Shown here: positions 1 through 5,824 of the stretch, piece after piece
Numbering within the stretch: position 1 is the stretch's first letter
Layout of the letters: each line of letters starts with the position of its first letter
Assembly: GCA_014859215.1 (NCBI GenBank)
Contig: JACUUS010000110.1
Coordinates: 1 to 7,819, forward strand
Length of the DNA stretch: 7,819 nucleotides
From: Dehalococcoidia bacterium
GTDB lineage: Bacteria > Chloroflexota > Dehalococcoidia > SZUA-161
Direction of reading: 5' to 3'
Program-made: the position numbers and the translations under genes
Notes under the pieces: generated by a model
What the model saw: only the letters and a program-made list of their open reading frames with translations
Databases searched by the model: none
Told to the model about the DNA's origin: nothing

Positions 1-838
1 CCTTCTCTTCGTGAATTAGACGCAGTCCCTCGCCCGGATTGAACTGCTCCATGGGCAGGATGCAAGCTCCGTTGCATGCCCCCAGCAGCATGCCTGTCAT
101 ATTGCCCATGTTATGGCTGAACGGTGAGACCACAAGGATTCGGTCCTTGTCCGACATGTTGAACCGCGCGCTGACAGCTTCCATTATCCGCATGTACTGG
201 TAGTTGGTCGTGACCACGCCCTTTGGGAAGCCAGTCGTCCCCGATGTGAACGGGATTATATACACATCCTCCGGCTTCACCGCCTCCTGAGCCTTCTTAA
301 GCGCGGCACTTGAAGCATAGTCCTTGCCCGATCCGAGCACATCCTTGAAATCGAGCATGCCCGGATAGCGGCTATCGCTCAACATGACGACCTGCTTCAG
401 GCAGGGAACGGTCTTGCATTCGAGGTCACCTGGCCTGGAGTCCTTTAACTCCGGGCAGACCTCATTGATCATAGGGGGATAATCTATATTTATGAAACTG
501 TCCATGAGGAATAAGACTCTGGCGTCCGATTGTCGGAGTATGTATTCCAGTTCGTGGGCCTTGTACCTCGTGTTGAGAGGAACCACGGGGGCACCTATCT
601 TGATGCAGGCAAAGTGTATGTAGACCCATTCCGGCTTGTTGCTGATCCAGATCGCTACTTTGTCGTTCTTCTTGACGCCCAGCTTCAGCAGGGCGTTAGC
701 CATAGAGTCAACCCGGTCCATCAAGACTTCATACGTTATCCGGTGTGGGCCCGATACAATTGCCTCGTTTTTCGGATATGTAATCGCGACCCTGCCTATG
801 ATCGTCCCAAGAGTATCGCCCGCTTTTATCTGTAACAT
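1..838 (-). CDS. AMP-dependent acyl-CoA synthetase/ligase, N-terminal half (cut by left window edge)
   Basis: This is a member of the ANL (adenylate-forming) superfamily, which activates a carboxylic acid with ATP to an acyl-AMP and then transfers the acyl group to CoA. The 279 residues in the window show the family order: an N-terminal segment with RITYEVLMDRV and PEWVYIHFACIKIGAPVVPL, then the ATP/AMP-binding P-loop TSGTTGFPKGV at residues 198-208, followed by SPFSHNMGNMTGMLLGA. Family members are usually about 510-560 residues, so the adenine-binding motif and the mobile C-terminal domain with the catalytic lysine lie outside the window. The start is the ATG at 838. It is preceded by AGGGGAG, which overlaps the TAG stop of the upstream oxidoreductase gene 10 nt away, so the gene belongs to that operon. 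The acid substrate cannot be told from this half. The family call is secure; a short-, medium- or aromatic-acid ligase are all possible. Confidence 0.93.
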   Translation of the reverse strand, partial: MLQIKAGDTLGTIIGRVAITYPKNEAIVSGPHRITYEVLMDRVDSMANALLKLGVKKNDKVAIWISNKPEWVYIHFACIKIGAPVVPLNTRYKAHELEYILRQSDARVLFLMDSFINIDYPPMINEVCPELKDSRPGDLECKTVPCLKQVVMLSDSRYPGMLDFKDVLGSGKDYASSAALKKAQEAVKPEDVYIIPFTSGTTGFPKGVVTTNYQYMRIMEAVSARFNMSDKDRILVVSPFSHNMGNMTGMLLGACNGACILPMEQFNPGEGLRLIHEEK

Positions 839-848
839 GTTCGCTCCC

Positions 849-2927
849 CTATGACAGTTTTCCCGCAGTCAGGCGCTGGAAGTTCCTATCAACCTCTTCC
901 TGGATTTCTCTTATCTGAGCACCGGTAAGATGGGAGAACCTGCCCTGTTTCTTGAGATATTCCTCCACAGGCTTCTTTTCTTTGGGCACTTTGCTTAGTG
1001 TCAGCTTGCCATTCTCGTATTCATAAAGCACGACCGCTCCCGTCTCAACCCCCAGGCGCGCGATTTCCACGCCCAGAGCGGGGTCATACTCCCAGCCGGG
1101 GGGACAAGGGCAAATGATGTGGATGAAGGAAGGCTTGTCCAGTACCTTCGCCTTCCTGACTTTTCTTCGCAGGTCCGCCGGATACGCCGTTGACGCCGTC
1201 GCAATGTAAATATCTCCGTGAGCAGCTACGATCTGCTCGATATCTTTTACTCTTCCTCGCCTTCCATCAAGAGTCGTTTTGGTCCTGGCGGCGTACGGCG
1301 TGGACCCGCTGCTTTGCACCCCCGTATTCATGTATGCCTGGTTATCGTAGCAGACGTAGATAATGCGATGTCCCCGTTCAAGCGCCGCCGAGAAAGTCTG
1401 CAGGCCGATATCGAACAGAGCCCCGTCGCCGGCTATCAGAATCAAATCGGCGTCAATGCCCTTCCGCTTCATTGCCACTTCCACCCCACTCACAGCAGCC
1501 CCCGCGTGGCTGTATGTGAAGAAGAAGAAGGGTATGCGCCAGGCCGTGATCGGGTAAAAAGCTCCTACCGCCGAAAGGCATCCTGAGTTATTCACCACTA
1601 CTGCTTTCTGGCCGAATACGTTCAAGACTTGCCTGATCGCGCCCAGACTGATGCAGCCCGCACAGGACATTATGCCCTTGCTGAGAGTGCTTTCGCCATC
1701 CTTGACCAGATCCCTTGGCACACTCTGACCGGCGACCAGTTTCTCATAATTGTCCCAGCCGCAGAGAATAGCCGATCTCTCATCGTATTCAGCCTGGTAC
1801 CAGTCCACGAACTCCGAATCATCCTTGAACCATTGCTCAAAGATTTCATCAACATTCCGGCTGCTGATGTCCCTGCCGCTGATTATCATGTTCGAGATGG
1901 CAGCCGGGGCTCTCTGCAGAGCGGAGCGTACCTCAATGCAGGCAATGCCGTACCTGTTGCCCGGCGAACTCGCCCGGTCAATGACCAGTATTTTTCGGGC
2001 CCGCGAGAGCGCACCCGCGATTTCCTCTTCGGGGAAGGGCCGGAAGACACGGATCTTCAGAAGGCCGATCTTCCTTCCTCTGTCGCGGTACTCATCGACC
2101 TTCTCCCTCAGGATTCCCGCGACAGACCCCATTCCCACAACAATCTCCTCGGCATCGTCAGTCCGGTAGGCTTCCACAAGACCATAATGACGCCCAAAAA
2201 GGTTACCATACTCCCTGCAGACCTCTTTGATGACAGTCTTTGCATCCTGCATAGCCGTATACTGTTGCCTCTTGAAGCATGGATACTGGGGCATGACCCC
2301 GGTCCCGAGGCTCATCGGGTAATTAGGGTCCACAAAAACGTGCTTCGGGGCATACTTCGGCAGAAACCTGTCCACGGTTTCCTGATCAGGGACGTCCACC
2401 AGTTCGAAGCTGTGGCTCATGCGGTGCCCTTCCGCGACAACGAAAGAAGGAAGCAAGACTCTTTCGTTCTCGCCGATCCGATAAGCCATTATCAGCGAGT
2501 CGATGATCTCCTGCCCGTTTTCACACATGAATTGAAGGAAACTCGCGTCGCGTTCGGACAGGCAGTCCGAATGATCGCTGAGCAATCCCTGGGGAATTCC
2601 TATTTCGCGGCTGTCTATAGCGAGGACCGCGGGGAGAGCCATTCCGGATGCCGCCCACAACATCTCCCGCATCAATGCAAGACCCTGTGAACAAGTGCAG
2701 TTGAAGGTCCTGCAACCTGCGGCTACGGCTCCGACGCATATGCCCATCGCACCGAGTTCGGACTCGGCATTGATGATGCTTGCGTCCAGTTCGCCGCGGG
2801 CCACCATTTCATGCAGTTCCTCCGAAGCTGGAGTTGCCGGCGTTATAGGATAAGCGCTTACTACCTCTACCCTGGAAAGCCGGGCGCCGTGGGCTATGCA
2901 CTGGTTTCCAGAAAGGAACATCTGCAT
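849..2927 (-). CDS. 2-oxoacid:ferredoxin oxidoreductase, fused alpha and beta subunits
   Basis: This 692-residue protein joins a PorA-like alpha subunit to a PorB-like beta subunit; the enzyme converts a 2-oxoacid plus CoA to acyl-CoA, CO2 and reduced ferredoxin. The alpha part (about 1-385) has FLSGNQ, YPITP (26-30, whose Thr contacts the substrate in pyruvate enzymes), NAESELGAMG (53-62) and SQGLALM. A transketolase-C-like region follows at about 260-350. The beta part (about 415-692) has MSCAGC (Cys422, Cys425), Cys450 and CPCPPGW (Cys606/608), matching the four ligands of a [4Fe-4S] cluster. The thiamine diphosphate motif runs from GDG (500-502) to YDNQAYMNTG (Asn529). I place the start at ATG 2927, 1 nt after the delta stop, because homologues begin close to MxMFLSGN; an 18-residue upstream extension would run back over the delta gene. 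The alpha half is unusually rich in Cys (for example TFNCTCSQG). The substrate is unknown: pyruvate, phenylglyoxylate or a branched 2-oxoacid are all possible. Confidence 0.92.
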   Translation of the reverse strand: MQMFLSGNQCIAHGARLSRVEVVSAYPITPATPASEELHEMVARGELDASIINAESELGAMGICVGAVAAGCRTFNCTCSQGLALMREMLWAASGMALPAVLAIDSREIGIPQGLLSDHSDCLSERDASFLQFMCENGQEIIDSLIMAYRIGENERVLLPSFVVAEGHRMSHSFELVDVPDQETVDRFLPKYAPKHVFVDPNYPMSLGTGVMPQYPCFKRQQYTAMQDAKTVIKEVCREYGNLFGRHYGLVEAYRTDDAEEIVVGMGSVAGILREKVDEYRDRGRKIGLLKIRVFRPFPEEEIAGALSRARKILVIDRASSPGNRYGIACIEVRSALQRAPAAISNMIISGRDISSRNVDEIFEQWFKDDSEFVDWYQAEYDERSAILCGWDNYEKLVAGQSVPRDLVKDGESTLSKGIMSCAGCISLGAIRQVLNVFGQKAVVVNNSGCLSAVGAFYPITAWRIPFFFFTYSHAGAAVSGVEVAMKRKGIDADLILIAGDGALFDIGLQTFSAALERGHRIIYVCYDNQAYMNTGVQSSGSTPYAARTKTTLDGRRGRVKDIEQIVAAHGDIYIATASTAYPADLRRKVRKAKVLDKPSFIHIICPCPPGWEYDPALGVEIARLGVETGAVVLYEYENGKLTLSKVPKEKKPVEEYLKKQGRFSHLTGAQIREIQEEVDRNFQRLTAGKLS

Positions 2928-2928
2928 G

Positions 2929-3225
2929 CTATGCCTCGCACTTAACCATAGTAATCGCACCCTGTGGGCATTCGTAAGCACAGATACCGCAGCCCTTGCA
3001 GTAGTCCATATCGATCTTTATGCGGGGTGTGGATGGCGGAGCGGATTTCTGGACATCAAGCCTTTCTATACATTCATCAGGGCAGAACTCGTAGCAGATC
3101 TTGCAGCCCTTGCACTTGGAGTGGTCAACGACAGGCTCACTCAGCCTCCAGCTTCCGGTCTTATTGATCTGCGCCATGGTTCCTGACGCGTGAATCCCGG
3201 CCCCTCTAATGTATGCCTTGCCCAC
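2929..3225 (-). CDS. 2-oxoacid:ferredoxin oxidoreductase, delta subunit (2x[4Fe-4S] ferredoxin)
   Basis: This is a 98-residue bacterial-type ferredoxin that passes electrons from the catalytic alpha/beta unit to external ferredoxin. INKTGSWRLSEPVVD at about 20-34 is the signature of PorD-like delta subunits. Two CxxCxxCxxxC(P) clusters follow: Cys38/41/44/48 and Cys76/79/82/86. Extra cysteines sit at 52 and 96. The start chosen is the GTG at 3225. It has GAGGTG just upstream, overlaps the gamma gene by 20 nt (translational coupling), and gives the short extension ahead of NKTGSWR that PorD proteins usually carry. An ATG at 3177 (MAQINKTGSWR), preceded by AGGA, is the alternative and would leave a 28-nt gap. 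The TAG stop lies 1 nt before the alpha-beta start. The function is secure; the start is not. Confidence 0.92.
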   Translation of the reverse strand: MGKAYIRGAGIHASGTMAQINKTGSWRLSEPVVDHSKCKGCKICYEFCPDECIERLDVQKSAPPSTPRIKIDMDYCKGCGICAYECPQGAITMVKCEA

Positions 3226-3754
3226 GCTTCACCTCGTCATATCCAGCCCTGATGGCCGCTATGTTCGCCTTGAGTTTGTTCTCCGAAAACCTTGTCAGAA
3301 TAAACCTCGCTGCTTTCTCCAGAGATTCGAGCGTGACAAGTTCGGTGGCGGCGGCAAACGCGCCGAGCATGACTGTGTTCGTGATCGGTACGTTCAGCAT
3401 TTCCAGGGCGATTCTTCTCGCGTCGATGTAAGTAGCCCTGTGCTTCAGTGCGAGCTGTTCTGGAGCATTAACGACAAGCATCCCGCTCTCGTTCATGCCG
3501 AGTTCAACGTTCACGGCAGTCACAAGAGTTGGGTTCAGAACCGCGACAATGTCAGGTTCCGTAATAGTGCCCCGTTCCGCGATCGGCCTTTCGCCTATCC
3601 GGCCGAACGCCTCCACCGGGGCCCCCCGCCTCTCAAAGGCGGCAGCCATGCAGGACTGTCCATACTTGCCGTCGTAGGTGGCTGATGCGCAGAGGATGTG
3701 CGCGAATGTTACCGCCCCTTCACCTCCCCGTCCGTGTACTCTAATCCTTACCAT
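3206..3754 (-). CDS. 2-oxoacid:ferredoxin oxidoreductase, gamma subunit
   Basis: This 182-residue protein matches the PorG-type gamma domain in length and motifs. It has the N-terminal nucleotide/CoA-site glycine motif GRGGEGAVT (8-16; most relatives have GRGGQG), then DGKYGQS (28-34), FERRGAPVEAFGRI (40-53) and LVVNAPEQL. In the Por/Vor/Pad family this subunit completes the complex and takes part in the CoA-dependent step. The start is the ATG at 3754 giving MVRIRVHGRGGEG, exactly where the fold begins; a moderate GAGAG Shine-Dalgarno lies upstream. It follows the hydroxyacid dehydrogenase stop by 49 nt, and its 3' end overlaps the delta gene by 20 nt. The order gamma-delta-alpha-beta is that of the four-subunit archaeal-type enzymes, here with alpha and beta fused. 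Confidence 0.92.
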   Translation of the reverse strand: MVRIRVHGRGGEGAVTFAHILCASATYDGKYGQSCMAAAFERRGAPVEAFGRIGERPIAERGTITEPDIVAVLNPTLVTAVNVELGMNESGMLVVNAPEQLALKHRATYIDARRIALEMLNVPITNTVMLGAFAAATELVTLESLEKAARFILTRFSENKLKANIAAIRAGYDEVKRGQGIH

Positions 3755-3803
3755 CGCTCAACTCTCTGAAGCCAGAATGTGGGACCGGGATGGTGTTATG
3801 CCG

Positions 3804-4790
3804 TTAGTTTACGACGTACTTGGGCGCTTCGCCGCGCACAACGCGTATGATGTTGCCGAGCGAAGTCTCATAAAAATTCCTGTAGATGTCCTCAGCGGTC
3901 ACGCCGCCGATATGAGGGGTCAGAACAACATTGTCGAGCTTGAGCAACCTGCTGTCTTTCGCGGGCGGATCGCCGTGCTCACCGTAAACATCCAGACCGG
4001 CGCCGCGAATTTTGCCCGCTTCCAGGATATCCGCGAGTGCTTCCTCGTCCACAATGGCGCCTCGTGAGGTGTTTATCAGGTACGCCGTCGGCTTCATCAG
4101 TTCCAGCTCTTTCCTGCTGATTAGACCGCGCGTCTGTGGAGTGAGTAGAGCGTGAACATTAACGAAATCAGAGGTCTTCATCAGTTCTTCGAGTGAGACC
4201 CTGGTGACAGAGAACTCGAGGTCACTGGTATCTTTGCGGAAAGGGTCATAGAACTGGATCTTCATCCCAAAAGCATGGGCGAGCCTGGCAACCTGTGAAC
4301 CTATTTTCCCCAGTCCTATCATGCCAAGCATCTTGTCTCTCAGTTCGTAAACCCTGCCGACACACTCTCCAAATATCCATTCCCCTGCCTTCATTGTCCT
4401 ATCGCATCTTGGAAGGTTCTTCGATAAAGCGAGCATCAGCATGATGGTATGTTCGGCTACGGGTATCACCCCGGCGCCGCCAGCGTTCGAGACATTGATG
4501 CCCTTTTCCCTGGCAGCCTGGCAGTCTACGTTGTCATAGCCCGCGCTGCATTGCTGAACAAAAAAGGCCTTGTCGGCCTTTTCCAGAACAGCACGATTGA
4601 TCCGGTTTCTGGCGCCGACAAGGATATCCGTACCGGGTACCCTGCACTTCAACTCCTCTTCATTACCCTGCTCGACAACCGCGAACTCAATACGTTCCGC
4701 GTCCTCCGGAAACTTCTTCCCGGCCTGGTTAACCATTTCTTTGAGGATGGGATCGGTGATCAGTACTCGGAAATGGCGCTTCTCTGCCAT
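3804..4790 (-). CDS. D-isomer-specific 2-hydroxyacid dehydrogenase (NAD-dependent)
   Basis: This 328-residue protein belongs to the D-2-hydroxyacid / phosphoglycerate dehydrogenase family, which interconverts a 2-hydroxyacid and a 2-oxoacid with NAD(H). The Rossmann motif GLGKIG is at 159-164, and Asp182 in FYDPF is the expected NAD-selecting acid. The catalytic Arg is Arg243 in NTSRGAIVDEEAL, and the catalytic His is His293 in TPHIGG. The third catalytic residue, a Glu in the usual DVFxxEP segment, is out of register here (DVYGEHGDPP, Glu271). The start is the ATG at 4790, six bases after GAGGTG; a GTG three codons upstream would use no such site. It is the first gene after the promoter at 4924-4953 and lies directly upstream of the oxidoreductase genes, so it may supply their 2-oxoacid. 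There is no C-terminal ACT domain, so it is not a long-form SerA. The substrate is unknown. Confidence 0.93.
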   Translation of the reverse strand: MAEKRHFRVLITDPILKEMVNQAGKKFPEDAERIEFAVVEQGNEEELKCRVPGTDILVGARNRINRAVLEKADKAFFVQQCSAGYDNVDCQAAREKGINVSNAGGAGVIPVAEHTIMLMLALSKNLPRCDRTMKAGEWIFGECVGRVYELRDKMLGMIGLGKIGSQVARLAHAFGMKIQFYDPFRKDTSDLEFSVTRVSLEELMKTSDFVNVHALLTPQTRGLISRKELELMKPTAYLINTSRGAIVDEEALADILEAGKIRGAGLDVYGEHGDPPAKDSRLLKLDNVVLTPHIGGVTAEDIYRNFYETSLGNIIRVVRGEAPKYVVN

Positions 4791-4830
4791 CGCCCACACC
4801 TCGATTCAAGGTTCTCAACGATCAACCACC

Positions 4831-4878
4831 GGTAAATGCCGGAAATAAAAAGGGTGCATGCCATGATCCGGCATTACC
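4831..4878. repeat. 12-bp inverted repeat in the leader of the hydroxyacid dehydrogenase operon
   Basis: GGTAAATGCCGGA (4831-4843) is the reverse complement of TCCGGCATTACC (4867-4878) apart from one extra A, giving 12 paired bases around a 23-nt spacer. On the minus strand it lies inside the predicted 5' leader, ending about 40 nt before the ATG at 4790. It could fold as an mRNA hairpin or serve as a two-half-site binding site for a regulator. It is not followed by a U-tract, although the loop itself carries CCCTTTTT, so it does not look like a simple terminator. Confidence 0.6.
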
Positions 4879-4923
4879 CCCTATCTCTGATCAGCTACAC
4901 CTCGCCATTCACGACTCCGCCGT

Positions 4924-4953
4924 AGTATAGCCTACATTCTTACGAGATGTCAA
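4924..4953 (-). promoter_or_regulatory. Sigma-70-type promoter for the hydroxyacid dehydrogenase / oxidoreductase operon
   Basis: Read on the minus strand, TTGACA (4953-4948, a perfect -35) is followed by an 18-bp spacer and TATACT (4929-4924, five of six matches to the -10). Transcription would begin near 4917, leaving a leader of about 125 nt before the ATG at 4790. It lies in the only long intergenic gap and points at the left-hand operon. No extended -10 TG is present. Confidence 0.75.
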
Positions 4954-4954
4954 G

Positions 4955-5018
4955 AAAAAGGCGGGTTCTGCGGCTTCGCTGAACTCGACAGGCCAGGGCT
5001 GATCCCTGGAACCAGGCC
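4955..5018 (-). terminator. Possible terminator region after the short-chain dehydrogenase gene
   Basis: Four bases after the stop codon, CCAGGG (4993-4998) and CCCTGG (5004-5009) form a 6-bp GC stem with a 5-nt loop. A second hairpin at 4965-4984 (GTTC and GCG arms around one A-A mismatch) is followed, after 5 nt, by TTTTT on the minus strand (4959-4955). The T-tract is short and not directly next to the stem, so termination may be partial. Its place between the SDR stop and the promoter fits a boundary between two transcription units. Confidence 0.4.
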
Positions 5019-5021
5019 AAT

Positions 5022-5795
5022 CTACCACACGGTCGTGCCGCCGTCGAGAACAATCACCTGACCAGTCATGTAGCTCGAAGCCTCCGAGGCCAGGAATACT
5101 GCAGGTCCTCTTATCTCGTCCGCCCTTCCGATTCTCGCCATGGGGATCCAGCGCAGCATGTTTTCGCCTGATTTCTCGATCCGAATGTTGGTCAGGCGTG
5201 TCGCGAGAAAGGAGGGCGCGATAACGTTCACGCGAATGTTATGGACTGCCCACTCGACTGCAAGCTGCTTCGCCATTATTACGACTGCTGCCTTGCTCGC
5301 CTGGTATGCTATGAACTGCCCCGACTTCGGGTCGACCGCGGACAGTCCCAGGGACGACGAGATATTGATAATGTTCCCGGTCTTCCGCTTTATCATCTCC
5401 TTGCCAACTTCCTGGCAGCAGATGAAGGTCCCCCTGGCGTTAATGTTCATTACATAGTCCCAGCGGTCAAGCGGCATATCCTCCGGGGGCAACGCCCACA
5501 CCACGCCGGCGTTGTTCACGAGTATGTCTATCCTGCCCCATCTGTCCAGTGTCTCCTGCACGGCCCTCCTGACATCCTGGACCTCGCTGACGTCGGCGAG
5601 GACAGGCAGACACTCTATTCCCATTCCCTCCAGTTCCCGCCTTGTATCGCTCAGCCCTGGTTCCCGCCGGGCGGTGATAGCGACCTTTGCGCCAACTTCG
5701 CCAAGGGCTATCGCAATCTCCTTGCCGAGTCCTCGTGAGCCCCCGGTTACCAGCGCCGTCTTGCCGGTAAGATTGAACAGGTCCCGAGTGTGCAT
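5022..5795 (-). CDS. Short-chain dehydrogenase/reductase (classical SDR, FabG-like)
   Basis: This 257-residue classical SDR interconverts an alcohol and a ketone (or a 3-hydroxyacyl and 3-oxoacyl group) with NAD(P)H. TGGSRGLG at 17-24 is the cofactor glycine motif. The Arg43-Arg44 pair after strand 2 hints at NADP(H). NNAG is at 94-97, the catalytic Asn is Asn119, and the Ser/Tyr/Lys set is Ser147 or a neighbour in ISSSLG, Tyr164 and Lys168 (YQASK). VLDGGTTVW forms the usual C-terminus. The start is the ATG at 5795: GAGG lies 6 nt upstream, and homologues begin about 10-15 residues before the glycine motif. The reading frame stays open 55 codons further, but that stretch is Cys/Arg/Gly-rich, resembles nothing and overlaps the dehydratase. 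The gene starts 29 nt after the dehydratase stop. The substrate is unknown; a hydroxyacyl-CoA or hydroxyacid from the same pathway is likely. Confidence 0.93.
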   Translation of the reverse strand: MHTRDLFNLTGKTALVTGGSRGLGKEIAIALGEVGAKVAITARREPGLSDTRRELEGMGIECLPVLADVSEVQDVRRAVQETLDRWGRIDILVNNAGVVWALPPEDMPLDRWDYVMNINARGTFICCQEVGKEMIKRKTGNIINISSSLGLSAVDPKSGQFIAYQASKAAVVIMAKQLAVEWAVHNIRVNVIAPSFLATRLTNIRIEKSGENMLRWIPMARIGRADEIRGPAVFLASEASSYMTGQVIVLDGGTTVW

Positions 5796-5824
5796 GACAA
5801 ACCTCACTAGACTTCTTTGTACCG

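Noticed and set aside
530..835. Plus-strand open frame of 101 codons near the left end
   Set aside because: It is antisense to the acyl-CoA ligase, whose minus-strand translation shows clear family motifs throughout this stretch.
1629..2690. Long open frame of 353 codons on the plus strand
   Set aside because: It lies wholly antisense to the alpha-beta oxidoreductase, whose motifs are unmistakable. The plus-strand translation shows no family motif and no ribosome site stands out.
2928..2981. 18-residue extension of the alpha-beta oxidoreductase
   Set aside because: It overlaps the end of the ferredoxin gene, and alpha subunits start next to the FLSGN motif. The ATG at 2927 sits 1 nt after the ferredoxin stop.
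4831..4878. Inverted repeat read as a Rho-independent terminator
   Set aside because: No T-tract follows the 3' arm on the minus strand, the loop is 23 nt, and it lies between a promoter and its gene rather than after a gene.
4796..4904. Direct repeat ACACCTCG at 4796-4803 and 4897-4904
   Set aside because: Eight bases twice is weak, and one copy is simply the Shine-Dalgarno of the hydroxyacid dehydrogenase. No further copies form an array.
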